Positions 46,523 to 56,057 are shown, numbered from the stretch's first letter. The stretch: DNA of 61,610 bases from Shewanellaceae bacterium UBA2521 (GCA_002341165.1 DDNL01000049.1:1-61610); one strand, 5' to 3'. Numbers and translations are program-made. Notes: generated by a model not told the origin, from the letters alone.

Positions 46523-46545
46523 ATCTTTGAAATGCTTTAGGAATG

Positions 46546-46621
46546 TGGAGCGAGTAACGAGGTTCGAACTCGTGACCTCAACCTTGGCAAGGTTGCGCTC
46601 TACCAGCTGAGCTATACTCGC
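46546..46621 (-). tRNA. tRNA-Gly (GCC), copy 2
   Basis: 76 nt with encoded CCA, identical to its neighbours except for a compensatory change in the anticodon stem (CAACC/GGTTG instead of CGACC/GGTCG), which keeps pairing. Confidence 0.96.
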
Positions 46622-46642
46622 ATTCCTAAGGGTTCGTGATTG

Positions 46643-46718
46643 TGGAGCGAGTAACGAGGTTCGAACTCGTGACCTCGACCTTGGCAAGGTCGCGCTCTAC
46701 CAGCTGAGCTATACTCGC
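46643..46718 (-). tRNA. tRNA-Gly (GCC), copy 1
   Basis: 76 nt with encoded CCA and identical in sequence to the 46447-46522 copy. It is the promoter-proximal member of the array on the minus strand; spacers are about 21-24 bp. Confidence 0.96.
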
Positions 46719-46840
46719 ACAATTCACGTATTGCTTCTCAAAACATCGAAACAACGAAGGAGGATTATAAGGATATTTTAAGCCACTGCAAGCTTTATAC
46801 TGCAAAAAACCGTCTAACTGCTCATTTTTTGTTTAGATGA

Positions 46841-47389
46841 TTAAATTTTGAAGACTTGTTGCCTGTAAAAACGTAATTCTTCTACCGATTCACGTATATC
46901 ATCAAGTGCTTGGTGTGTATTCTTCTTCGTAAAAAGAGGTAAAACATCAGGTGCCCAGCGCTGAGTTAATTCTTTAACCGTCGATACATCGATGCTACGG
47001 TAATGAAAGTACTGATCTAACTCAGGCATATAACGCCTTAAAAAGCGTCTATCTTGACCTATAGTATTACCACAGAGCGGTGATACACCGGCAGAAACAT
47101 AGTCTTTCAAAAAATCAAGAGTCTGAGCAACAGCCTGAGCCTCATCGACATGACTTTGACGTACACGCTCAATTAAGCCCGACTCACCATGGTGCTTTTG
47201 ATTCCACTCATCCATGTGCTCCAGTACAGTATCAGACTGAGCAATCGCTAGAACTGGGCCTTGTGCAATAATATTTAAGTCTTTATCCGTCACTAATGTC
47301 GCAATTTCTATAATTTTATCTACTTCTGGGTGCAACCCCGTCATTTCTAAATCAAGCCAAACGAGGTTCTGCTCGTCAACATCTCTCAT
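46841..47389 (-). CDS. orn: Oligoribonuclease
   Basis: 182 aa from the ATG at 47389; a TTG four codons earlier is possible. DEDDh exonuclease: WLDLEMTGL (D, E), CGNTIGQDRRFLRRYMPEL, and HQALDDIRESVEELRFYR. It degrades di- to pentanucleotides, including pGpG from cyclic di-GMP, which links it to FleQ signalling. It is divergent from rsgA across 124 bp. Confidence 0.96.
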   Translation of the reverse strand: MRDVDEQNLVWLDLEMTGLHPEVDKIIEIATLVTDKDLNIIAQGPVLAIAQSDTVLEHMDEWNQKHHGESGLIERVRQSHVDEAQAVAQTLDFLKDYVSAGVSPLCGNTIGQDRRFLRRYMPELDQYFHYRSIDVSTVKELTQRWAPDVLPLFTKKNTHQALDDIRESVEELRFYRQQVFKI

Positions 47390-47513
47390 AATTTGTTCCA
47401 AATAAAAGTGAATTCACACATATAATACACTTACATATGAAGATTTATAAGTCATAACGTAGTATCATAATCAATATTAGATGAATTAACGAATAGAAAA
47501 AGATCCTTTTTTT

Positions 47514-48551
47514 GTGAAAAAGCGTAAAAAATTAAGCCAAAATCAAAAGCGGCGTATAAAAGAACAAAGAACGAAAAAACTTGATACTTTGCATCAAGCC
47601 GATATGGACGACACCCAGCTCATGGAAAGTGAGCCTGCTGTCGTGATTTCTCGTTTTGGGCAACATGCCGACGTGCAAACCGAAGATCGAGTCATGATAC
47701 GCGCTCAAATACGTCGCAACATTGGGAGCCTCGTCACAGGTGATTTTGTGATCATCAGGCGTTCTAAAACAGATACAGGCGGTATTGTTGAAGCTGTACA
47801 AGCTCGCTCATCTCAGCTCACTCGACCTGACTATTATGATGGCGTCAAAGTCATTGCCGCAAATATCGATCAAATTTGTATTGTCAGCTCTATCGTGCCT
47901 ACTTTTTCGTCTCAAATTATTGATCGATACCTGATTGCTTCTGAAGATGTAGAAATTAAACCTATTTTAATTATCACCAAAACAGATTTACTTGATGCAC
48001 AAAGCAAAGCACAACTAGAACAAGAATTAGAACCTTATGAGAAGTTGGGTTACCCTATTTTTTATGTCAACAAACAAGATCAAGCGGGCATTGAGATCAT
48101 CAAAGAGCAACTGCATCATCAAACGAGTATATTTGTTGGACAATCGGGTGTGGGCAAGTCATCTCTGATTAATGCTATCTTACCTGAAGCAGATCTAGTG
48201 GAAGGTGAAGTATCTACTTTATCTGGATTAGGTCAACATACAACCACCGCATCAAAACGACTTGATTTACCGGACTCAGGCCACATTGTAGACTCACCTG
48301 GTATTCGAGAGTTTGGCTTATGGCATTTACATCCAGAGCGCGTTACTTGGTGCTTTCCTGAATTTAGACCCTTCATGAGTCACTGTAAATTTAGAGACTG
48401 CACGCATCAAGATGATCCCAAGTGCGCAATACGCCAAGCCGTTGAAGATCACAAAATTCATCCAACACGTTATGCCAACTACCTTAAAATCATCCAAAGT
48501 ATGGATGAGCAAAAAGATGGTCGACATATCAAGAACACGCCATTTGATTAA
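47514..48551 (+). CDS. rsgA: Ribosome small-subunit biogenesis GTPase RsgA
   Basis: 345 aa from a GTG. A Lys/Arg-rich N-terminus precedes an OB domain. The circularly permuted GTPase reads G4 ITKTDLLDAQ, then G1 GQSGVGKSSLIN, then G3 DSPGIREFG. The zinc knuckle CKFRDCTHQDDPKC is near the C-terminus. It checks late 30S assembly. The gene leads the rsgA-psd-mscM unit found in E. coli. Confidence 0.96.
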   Translation: MKKRKKLSQNQKRRIKEQRTKKLDTLHQADMDDTQLMESEPAVVISRFGQHADVQTEDRVMIRAQIRRNIGSLVTGDFVIIRRSKTDTGGIVEAVQARSSQLTRPDYYDGVKVIAANIDQICIVSSIVPTFSSQIIDRYLIASEDVEIKPILIITKTDLLDAQSKAQLEQELEPYEKLGYPIFYVNKQDQAGIEIIKEQLHHQTSIFVGQSGVGKSSLINAILPEADLVEGEVSTLSGLGQHTTTASKRLDLPDSGHIVDSPGIREFGLWHLHPERVTWCFPEFRPFMSHCKFRDCTHQDDPKCAIRQAVEDHKIHPTRYANYLKIIQSMDEQKDGRHIKNTPFD

Positions 48552-48569
48552 TATTGAGGACTATAGATC

Positions 48570-49499
48570 ATGCCTATCATGGATAAAATAAAAATCATCG
48601 CGCAATATCTCTTGCCACAACATAGCTTGTCAAGAGTGCTTGGCTGCTTAGCCGACAAGAATATGGGTTGGCTTACAACACAAGTTATATCTTGGTTTAT
48701 TAAGCGCTACCAAGTGGATATGTCGGCAGCACGTTTAGAGCATCCACAAGAATACAAAACCTTCAATGACTTTTTCACACGTGAACTAAAACCTGGAATG
48801 CGTCCTATTGACTCTGATGCTCAAACACTCACGCATCCTGTAGATGGTGCCGTCAGTCAGTTTGGTGCTATTGATACTGATCGCATTTTCCAAGCTAAAG
48901 GTCATCACTTTAACCTCAAAGATCTGATTGCCGGCGATGCCTCCGACGCGAAAGTATTTGAAAATGGTGCGTTCGCCAACATCTATCTTGCTCCTAAAGA
49001 CTACCATCGTATTCATATGCCGATAGATGGCACGCTCACCAAAATGACTTATGTGCCAGGTGATTTGTTTTCAGTTAACCCGCTTACAGCACAAAATATT
49101 CCTAACTTATTTGCTCGTAACGAGCGTGTTATAGCTTGGTTTGATACAGCTGTTGGACCTATGGCTATGATTCTCGTTGGTGCAACAATTGTTGCGAGCA
49201 TCGAAACAGTTTGGGCAGGTACGATTACACCTCCTCATAAGCAAGTACAGCATTGGAACTATGACCAACAAACTCCCGTTCACCTTAAGAAAGGTGAAGA
49301 AATGGGACGCTTCAAATTAGGAAGTACCGTAATTCTTTTATTTGGTGAAGATGCAATTCATTTTAATGAGAGTATGGCGCCTGAGAAAACCACTCGACTG
49401 GGCACACCTATGGCTTGCTTTCAAACTCAGCAGCAAGTATCAATAGAAACCGAAGAGACCATTCAACAAGCGCCTGAACTCGATGCGCTGACCGTCTAA
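48570..49499 (+). CDS. psd: Phosphatidylserine decarboxylase proenzyme
   Basis: 309 aa. The autocatalytic processing site is LGST with S252 as the pyruvoyl precursor. The proteolytic triad partners are D92 (HPVDGAV) and H149 (YHRIHMP). It makes phosphatidylethanolamine at the inner membrane. It starts 18 bp after rsgA. The C-terminus extends about 30 residues past the catalytic core with a Gln/Glu-rich tail. Confidence 0.96.
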   Translation: MPIMDKIKIIAQYLLPQHSLSRVLGCLADKNMGWLTTQVISWFIKRYQVDMSAARLEHPQEYKTFNDFFTRELKPGMRPIDSDAQTLTHPVDGAVSQFGAIDTDRIFQAKGHHFNLKDLIAGDASDAKVFENGAFANIYLAPKDYHRIHMPIDGTLTKMTYVPGDLFSVNPLTAQNIPNLFARNERVIAWFDTAVGPMAMILVGATIVASIETVWAGTITPPHKQVQHWNYDQQTPVHLKKGEEMGRFKLGSTVILLFGEDAIHFNESMAPEKTTRLGTPMACFQTQQQVSIETEETIQQAPELDALTV

Positions 49500-49511
49500 A
49501 ATATTTGATTT

Positions 49512-49532
49512 CGGTCACGTTCACCGTGACCG
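49512..49532. repeat. Inverted repeat after psd
   Basis: CGGTCACG and CGTGACCG pair around a 5-nt loop, 13 bp after the psd stop. There is no following T run, so it is not a canonical terminator; it may be a transcript-stabilising hairpin or a binding site. Confidence 0.5.
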
Positions 49533-49627
49533 GAATCCATCTCATATCGCGCAAAAACTAGACAACCCAGCTACATAGACTCTACTATTAAGGAATAGAA
49601 GTATTTTTTATGGCCTGATTTCACGCT

Positions 49628-52600
49628 ATGTTGCGTAAGTTGTATCTACGTCACCTCTTCATTCTAACCTACTTGATCTTAAGTTGTTTCTTTTCTGTGT
49701 CTGCGAATCCTTTGATAATAAAAGAACAAGTCAATCAAGCGCCACAAGCTTATTCTTATCAAGAATTACAAAAACTTACCGAAAATCAACAAGTGAAACA
49801 GCAAGCTTTTGAGCAAGCTGCAAGTGGATTTGACACTGAACTCACTCAACTACAGCAACAGCTCAACCAAGCCAAAAAAAACCTTTCCATTTCGGCTCAA
49901 CCCATTGAAATTCAAGTGAATCGAGCCTACTTGACACTCGACGAACTGAATAAGCAATCTATTAACCTTGCCAATGAACGCTATCTCCTCCAAATGCGTC
50001 AACAGAAAATCTTGCCCAAAGCATTGCAAGATGCCACAGAAAATTATAAAAAGCACTTAAGCCTTGAGCTCAATCCAGAAGATAGTCAATATATATTGCG
50101 CACCCAAGAAAGAGCCTACCTTGAACAACTCGTTAAAACACTTCAGATAGAGCAGGATACACAAAATGAGCGCTTGCATTTGATCATGCTGCGTCAAGAG
50201 CTCATTAACCGACAACAAAATCAATATCAAACGTATATCAACAACCTCAATCAAAGACAGAAAGAAAACCTCAACGAAAAAACGAATCAAGTCATTAAAG
50301 ACATTTTGCCAGATGATGACAATGCCTCAAGCTCCACACTTATGCCTTTAATTCGTGAGAATCGTACATTAGGGATTCAACTCAAACGCATCACACGTGT
50401 GATCAGTGAAACGACCGATCAACAACAACAGGCCGAAAAAGAACTTAAAGATCTAACAAGAAAATTAAAAAGTACCGAAGAACAAATTACTTGGATGGCA
50501 TCGAATACCGTATTCGGAGAAAATTTATTACAAAGCTTACAAAAAATAAGGAGTGTGCCTGATTTAGAAGAGCTCGCAACACGGCTTGCCAACACACAAG
50601 TGAATAAATACGAATATGAACAACAGCAAAGTGAATTATCACAAAAAATGAATCTCGAGAAGTACCAAGACGATCTATTGCCTTTTCTGACCGCAAAACG
50701 AGAGTTACTCACACAGCTCATAGCGCGCTACACCCAAGCTGCAACCGAGATGGCAAGGTTACAAATAAAATATGAGAGTATTATTCAAGTCAACCAAAAG
50801 CTTAAGAATCTTATTAATGAGCACTTATTTTGGATTCGCAATACACCGCCCATCAATACCAGCTGGTTTAGCAGCCTCTCCACTTCTATACATTGGTTAA
50901 TACATAATGATTATTGGAATGATATCCACATTCAACCTTCAGAAAATACTTTATGGTATTACTGGATGATCTTATTAACGCTCATTATTGTGATCTATGA
51001 TCTGGTACAAAAACCCTATAAAAAAATGCTAGAAAAACCTAGCTTTCAGATGAATTATTTGCAAAAAAAGCATTTTAGTCGGGTAGTGAAGTTATTTTTA
51101 AGTTCATGTGCTTATGCGACGATTTTATGCATCCCTCTAATTACAGCAGGTTTAATTTTGACTATGTATCAAGCCAACTTTACTACTGGAGTCGGCCGAG
51201 CACTTTTTGTAAGCAGTTTATTTATCTTATTTTACAGTCTTTACAAGCAACTATCCTTGCCAAAAGGTGTCTTTCTTAATCATTTCAATTTAAATCAAGA
51301 TTTTATTCATAAACTACAGCGTATTCTCTTTAAGTTTACTTGTACGAGTTTACCTTTTATTTTTCTCGTTGTATTTACTGAAATATACGATTCATCTTTC
51401 ATACGCAACACCTTAGGCAGAGCAAGCTTTATCGTTGTATGCATCCTCTACTGCTCTATGTATTCTAAGATTTACACATCTTATCACCATACCGTATATC
51501 AAAGATCTCAATTTAAATTTAACTTCTTAGAAAAAATAGTGTTAACCGTGATTGGTCTTTCACCTTTAGCCTGTATTATTTTAAGCTTGGATGGCTATTA
51601 TTACAGTGCTTTTCAAATTTTGAAGCAATTGCACTTTTCACTATTGATTGCTGCATTATTTTTGATGATTTATTTCTTTATTCGGCATTGGATGATCATT
51701 CAACGTCGCAAAATTACATTTGAAATGGCAAAGAAAAAGCGTGAAGAATATTTAAGCAAAAAGCAAGAAGAAGGTACACCTTTATCTCCTCAGGAAGAAC
51801 TCAGAGATGAAATTTTACAAGAAGAGCAAAACAGTGATTTAGATGAAATTTCTAAGCATGCTTTGCAGCTCTTTCGCTCACTGCTTGTTCTCAGCTTTCT
51901 TGTCAGTATTATCGCTCTGTGGTCTCAGACACAAGCTGGCATTTTATACTTTTTAGATGAAATTCCCCTTTGGAGCACAACAACCATAGTCGATGGTATT
52001 CAACAAACTGATGATGTGACTTTAAAATCAGTACTTATTTTCTTATTGATCATCGGTGTATCTTTTCTTCTTGTCAAAAACTTACCGAGTTTACTTGAGC
52101 TGATGATCTTACAAAAAACAACATTGTCTTCAGCAAATAAATTTGCCATTACGACCACGACAAGATATCTACTCATTATTGTGGGAGTTATTATTGCTTT
52201 TAGCTATTTAGGTGTTTCTTGGTCAAAAATGCAGTGGTTACTTGCAGCCTTAACCCTTGGTTTAGGTTTTGGAATACAAGAGATTTTTGGCAACTTTTTT
52301 TCAGGGCTAATGATCTTATTCGAAAAGCCTATTCGTATTGGAGATACAGTCACTATTCGTGATTTAACAGGCACCATTTCTAAAATCAATATTAGAGCGA
52401 CAACGATTATCGATTGGGATCGGAAAGAAGTCATTATCCCAAATAAAGCCTTTATTACCGAACAGCTGATTAATTGGTCTCTTTCAGATCCTATTACACG
52501 TATTACCACCACGATATCCGTAGCGAGAGATTCTGACACTTCCTTGGTTGAAGCACTCTTACACCAAGCGATTCAAGAATGCCATTACGCTTTAAAAACA

Positions 52601-52822
52601 CCTGAGCCTGAAATTTGGTTTGCCGGCTTTGGTTCACACACACAAGATTATGAAGTCAGAGCTTTTGCAAAGCAAATGAATATGCGCTGGCCCTTACGTC
52701 ATGAACTACATAACAATATTCATAAAAAATTTAAAGAGAACAATGTAGTAATCGCTTATCCACAGTTAGAGCTGCATGTACATAACAATAAGATATCGCC
52801 AGATGGCTCGATTAAAGGCTAG
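49628..52822 (+). CDS. mscM: Large mechanosensitive channel, MscM/MscK type
   Basis: 1064 aa. A signal peptide (about 1-27) is followed by a long periplasmic Gln/Asn-rich coiled coil (about 30-400) and about eight membrane helices from residue 440. The C-terminal MscS core is clear: pore-lining helix TLGLGFGIQEIFGNFFSGL, then FEKPIRIGDTVTI and VIIPNKAFITEQLINW. It relieves osmotic downshock. It follows psd, as mscM (yjeP) does in E. coli, which favours MscM over MscK. No Shine-Dalgarno is obvious before the ATG. Confidence 0.9.
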   Translation: MLRKLYLRHLFILTYLILSCFFSVSANPLIIKEQVNQAPQAYSYQELQKLTENQQVKQQAFEQAASGFDTELTQLQQQLNQAKKNLSISAQPIEIQVNRAYLTLDELNKQSINLANERYLLQMRQQKILPKALQDATENYKKHLSLELNPEDSQYILRTQERAYLEQLVKTLQIEQDTQNERLHLIMLRQELINRQQNQYQTYINNLNQRQKENLNEKTNQVIKDILPDDDNASSSTLMPLIRENRTLGIQLKRITRVISETTDQQQQAEKELKDLTRKLKSTEEQITWMASNTVFGENLLQSLQKIRSVPDLEELATRLANTQVNKYEYEQQQSELSQKMNLEKYQDDLLPFLTAKRELLTQLIARYTQAATEMARLQIKYESIIQVNQKLKNLINEHLFWIRNTPPINTSWFSSLSTSIHWLIHNDYWNDIHIQPSENTLWYYWMILLTLIIVIYDLVQKPYKKMLEKPSFQMNYLQKKHFSRVVKLFLSSCAYATILCIPLITAGLILTMYQANFTTGVGRALFVSSLFILFYSLYKQLSLPKGVFLNHFNLNQDFIHKLQRILFKFTCTSLPFIFLVVFTEIYDSSFIRNTLGRASFIVVCILYCSMYSKIYTSYHHTVYQRSQFKFNFLEKIVLTVIGLSPLACIILSLDGYYYSAFQILKQLHFSLLIAALFLMIYFFIRHWMIIQRRKITFEMAKKKREEYLSKKQEEGTPLSPQEELRDEILQEEQNSDLDEISKHALQLFRSLLVLSFLVSIIALWSQTQAGILYFLDEIPLWSTTTIVDGIQQTDDVTLKSVLIFLLIIGVSFLLVKNLPSLLELMILQKTTLSSANKFAITTTTRYLLIIVGVIIAFSYLGVSWSKMQWLLAALTLGLGFGIQEIFGNFFSGLMILFEKPIRIGDTVTIRDLTGTISKINIRATTIIDWDRKEVIIPNKAFITEQLINWSLSDPITRITTTISVARDSDTSLVEALLHQAIQECHYALKTPEPEIWFAGFGSHTQDYEVRAFAKQMNMRWPLRHELHNNIHKKFKENNVVIAYPQLELHVHNNKISPDGSIKG

Positions 52823-52913
52823 AGCAAACTTAACTTTATCTAGATAAAACTTGTAAAACGACTAAAAATTATCTAAATTTTTAAATAGTAGAAGCATAAA
52901 AGTGGTTGTTGTT

Positions 52914-53840
52914 ATGACTCATAAATTACTTGTTTTAAGTCACAGTTCTCCTGCTTACATGGAAGCTTTAGCTAAGCTTAAACTCCCCAAGCTTAAGATT
53001 CTTCCTAAATCTTCAGAAAATCTAAGCAAAGCTGATATATGGCTTGCAGAACCTCATATTGCTGCGCCACTCATGAACAAAGGCAACGCTCTTCGCTGGA
53101 TGCAATCAACTTACGCAGGAATTGATGCACTGTTTAAACAGCCTCGAAAAATCACCTTTGAGCTCACACGCGTACAGCAAAACTTCATCCCTATGCTCAG
53201 TGAATATGTCTTCAGTTATATTCTTGCTAAAAATAGACAGCATTATCATTATCGTCAGCTCCAGCATCACAGACGCTGGCAAACTCTCTCTTATGAGCCA
53301 TTATCACAGCAGACTGCATTAATTCTAGGTACGGGCACGGTGGGTCAATCCCTGTGTGAAACAGCAAACCATTTTAATTTGAAAGTCATCGGCGTAAACC
53401 GCCATGGTAACTGTCCCGCTCCATTCAAAAAAGCTGTGAGTAAGCACAAGCTCAATCAGGTTCTACCTCAAGCGGATATTATTATTTGCTGCTTGCCTTC
53501 AACAAAAGAAACTAAAAATATTTTCAACGCTGAACGGCTCAAGCACCTTAAATCAACAGCTTTACTGATCAACATAGGTCAAGGCGACCTCATTGATCAT
53601 CAAGCTTTATTGCTTCATTTATCTTTAAACCCTGCCAACCTTGCTGTGCTCGATGCACATCATCAAGAGCCTTTAAAAGAAACCAATCCTCTTTGGCAAT
53701 GCCCTAACGCAGTAATTACGCCTCGTGTTGCAGCCCAAAGTCAAATACAAGATGTGGTCGATCAATTCGAAGAAAATTATATGCGTTTCTTAAAGAAACA
53801 GCCTCTTAAAAATAAAGTCGATTCTATTAAAGATTTTTAG
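52914..53840 (+). CDS. D-2-hydroxyacid dehydrogenase-like protein with degenerate active site
   Basis: 308 aa from the ATG at 52914 (a GTG at 52902 is possible). The Rossmann motif GTGTVG (139-144) and the fold signatures QSTYAGIDALF and IIICCLPSTKETKNIF are present, so NAD(P) binding is likely. The catalytic triad is not intact. The usual Arg of the NxxRG motif is Gln223 (INIGQGDLID), the Glu is kept (E252, HQEPL), and the usual His of TPHxAA is Arg271 (ITPRVAA). The spacings 29 and 19 confirm the alignment. Ordinary dehydrogenase activity is doubtful. It precedes the pncB-like gene by 47 bp. Confidence 0.85.
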   Translation: MTHKLLVLSHSSPAYMEALAKLKLPKLKILPKSSENLSKADIWLAEPHIAAPLMNKGNALRWMQSTYAGIDALFKQPRKITFELTRVQQNFIPMLSEYVFSYILAKNRQHYHYRQLQHHRRWQTLSYEPLSQQTALILGTGTVGQSLCETANHFNLKVIGVNRHGNCPAPFKKAVSKHKLNQVLPQADIIICCLPSTKETKNIFNAERLKHLKSTALLINIGQGDLIDHQALLLHLSLNPANLAVLDAHHQEPLKETNPLWQCPNAVITPRVAAQSQIQDVVDQFEENYMRFLKKQPLKNKVDSIKDF

Positions 53841-53887
53841 GAGCTTCATTCATACTCTGATTTAATAACGACATAAGAGTGGTTTCT

Positions 53888-55117
53888 ATGCAAGGGCTTT
53901 TTCAACCCGATAGTGTTATACAATCTCTGCTTGATACAGATTTTTATAAATATCTGATGCAGCAGGCGATTTTTGATCTTTATCATGGTGTTGAAGCGAA
54001 AGTTGCTTTTCATTGTTTTAGTGACAATGATTTAGGACTCGATTTACATTACATCAAAGAAGAAATAGAAAAACTCGAAGACCTTCGATTTGAAAAATCC
54101 GATATCTGGTATTTAAGTCAACTCGGACGCACACAGCATCATAAAAGCTCTTTTTTTAAGTCTAATTTTCTGAGCTACCTCAAGCATTACCGCTTATCTT
54201 CACGGAAATGTTCTTTAAGTGTGAACAATCAAAACCAGCTTTTTGTCGATGTGAAAGGCTCTTGGATAGATATTTTGCACTTTCAAATTTTTATATTAAC
54301 CATTGTACAGCAATCTTATCATCAAAGGCACTACCCCAAACTGGATGCTGATTTAGCTCTGCAAAACATAGATCGCAAGGTCAAAGATTTTATTAAAGCA
54401 GCACAAAAGCAAAAGATAGATTTAAGCGCGCTCCAGATATGTGATTTAGGCACACGCAACCGATTCAATTATCAAACACAATGGCGTGTTTTAGATTACT
54501 TACGCCAAGCTTTACCTGAGCAATCTTTTATAGGTACAAGCAACCTGCACATTGCTCGTGAAATGAATATTCCTTGTATCGGCTCACAAGGACACGAATG
54601 GTTTATGGCGCACCAACAGCTTTCTGTATTACACCAATTCCAATGCGAAGCTTTAAGCAATTGGGTCAAGGTCTTTCAAGGACATCCAGGGCTTGCGCTT
54701 ACAGGAACGCTTTCTTTTGATGCTTTTTTGCAAAAATTTAACCTTTTTTACGCTAAGCTCTACGATGGTATCCGCATCAATGCTCAAGATCCTATTCCTT
54801 TTATTGAGCGTATTATTGAGCATTATAAAGGCCTTGGTATCGATCCAAAAAGAAAATATCTTATGATCAGTGATCAATTAGATCTTGATACACACCTCTT
54901 AAATATTTACCATAACTACCATGATAAAATTAATCTTATTTTTGGACTTCGCGAAACCTTAACTTGTGGTTTTTCAAAGTACAAAAAGATAAATATGATC
55001 ATGGATTTAGTTGAGTGTGAGCGCCATCCTGTTGCCCGCTTCAGTCAAGGTATACCCCAAACCTCAAAAGCATACTTGGCTTTTGTTGAATACCTCAAAA
55101 CCATGTTCGAGAGTTAA
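53888..55117 (+). CDS. PncB-like protein (nicotinate phosphoribosyltransferase fold, divergent motifs)
   Basis: 409 aa from the ATG at 53888 (GTG at 53879 possible); residue numbers below count from that GTG. Alignment to E. coli PncB is continuous: LLDTDFYKYLMQQA, GTSN (219-222), the catalytic-His segment GSQGHEW (H239), SDQLDL, and LVECERHPVARFS. Several family motifs are eroded: FGTRRRFS is LGTRNRFN, the TD of LTDC is TG (LTGT, 274-277), RxDSGDP is RINAQDP (299-305), and GIGTxLTxD is GLRETLTCG (356-364). It may be a divergent or inactive nicotinate phosphoribosyltransferase. The intact nadE follows 20 bp later, so NAD salvage is the likely context. Confidence 0.83.
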   Translation: MQGLFQPDSVIQSLLDTDFYKYLMQQAIFDLYHGVEAKVAFHCFSDNDLGLDLHYIKEEIEKLEDLRFEKSDIWYLSQLGRTQHHKSSFFKSNFLSYLKHYRLSSRKCSLSVNNQNQLFVDVKGSWIDILHFQIFILTIVQQSYHQRHYPKLDADLALQNIDRKVKDFIKAAQKQKIDLSALQICDLGTRNRFNYQTQWRVLDYLRQALPEQSFIGTSNLHIAREMNIPCIGSQGHEWFMAHQQLSVLHQFQCEALSNWVKVFQGHPGLALTGTLSFDAFLQKFNLFYAKLYDGIRINAQDPIPFIERIIEHYKGLGIDPKRKYLMISDQLDLDTHLLNIYHNYHDKINLIFGLRETLTCGFSKYKKINMIMDLVECERHPVARFSQGIPQTSKAYLAFVEYLKTMFES

Positions 55118-55137
55118 AAATAACAAGGTTTTCCATT

Positions 55138-55974
55138 ATGTCTTCTGAAAAAATCAAGCAAAGCGTTCTTCAAGAAATGAAGGTTCAACCCCATTTTTCT
55201 GTGACAGAAGCTATCAGTACTCGCATTGCATTTATTCAAAACCAGCTCAAACAAGCACAGATGCACTGTATCGTATTAGGTATTAGCGGAGGAATTGATT
55301 CAAGTACGTGCGGACGATTATGTCAGCTTGCTGTAGAAGGTTTACGTCAAGAAGATCCGACAACACCTTATCAATTTATTGCTGTACGCTTGCCTTATGG
55401 TATACAAAAAGATGAAAATGATGCGCAAAATGCTTTGGCTTTTATACAAGCTGATGCTGTCTTTACGGTCAATATCAAGCAAGGCGTAGATGCTTTACAT
55501 GAAACGATACTTAACGCCGCACCTGATCACTTTCCCAAGCCAAATAACTCAAAACTAGACTTTGTTAAAGGCAATACTAAAGCACGTTTACGCATGTGTG
55601 CACAATTTGAAATTGCAGCCTTATATCAAGGCTTGGTTGCAGGTACTGATCACAGCGCTGAAAACCTCATGGGCTTTTACACTAAGTATGGTGACGGTGC
55701 TTGCGATCTTGCGCCTCTTTTTGGCTTAAATAAACGCCAAGTTAAACATATTGCTCAACATTTAGGTGCGTCCGAAGCACTTGTCAATAAAACGCCAACT
55801 GCAGATCTAGAGGACGATCAACCTCTCAAAGCCGATGAGCTCGCTCTTGGGGTGACTTATCATGAAATTGATGACTTCTTGGAAGGGAAAACGATCTCGT
55901 CTCAAGCCGAGGAATGTATCATCAATACCTATCTAAAAACTCAACATAAAAGACAACCTATTCCTACGCCTTAA
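55138..55974 (+). CDS. nadE: Ammonia-dependent NAD+ synthetase NadE
   Basis: 278 aa. The PP-loop motif is LGISGGIDSSTCGRLCQL. IAVRLPYGIQKDEND, the substrate-binding AGTDHSAENLMGFYTKYGDG, LNKRQ and KTPTADLEDDQP all match E. coli NadE. It has no glutaminase domain, so ammonia is the nitrogen donor. In contrast to the two preceding genes its motifs are fully conserved. It ends the operon at a terminator. Confidence 0.96.
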   Translation: MSSEKIKQSVLQEMKVQPHFSVTEAISTRIAFIQNQLKQAQMHCIVLGISGGIDSSTCGRLCQLAVEGLRQEDPTTPYQFIAVRLPYGIQKDENDAQNALAFIQADAVFTVNIKQGVDALHETILNAAPDHFPKPNNSKLDFVKGNTKARLRMCAQFEIAALYQGLVAGTDHSAENLMGFYTKYGDGACDLAPLFGLNKRQVKHIAQHLGASEALVNKTPTADLEDDQPLKADELALGVTYHEIDDFLEGKTISSQAEECIINTYLKTQHKRQPIPTP

Positions 55975-56002
55975 CTTAGCACACTCCATTTGTGCTTAAA
56001 AA

Positions 56003-56030
56003 ATAAAAAGCTCTACAATGAGCTTTTTAT
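56003..56030. terminator. Bidirectional Rho-independent terminator after nadE
   Basis: An 11-bp stem (ATAAAAAGCTC with GAGCTTTTTAT) with a 6-nt loop and A/T flanks. It lies between the converging nadE (plus) and the broken barrel gene (minus) and can serve both. Confidence 0.85.
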
Positions 56031-56057
56031 CAAGGTAAGTAGGTCTAATCTTGCAGA

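Noticed and set aside
46316..46687. Protein frame across the tRNA cluster
   Set aside because: It reads through three clear tRNA-Gly genes and repeats the same peptide because the tRNAs repeat.
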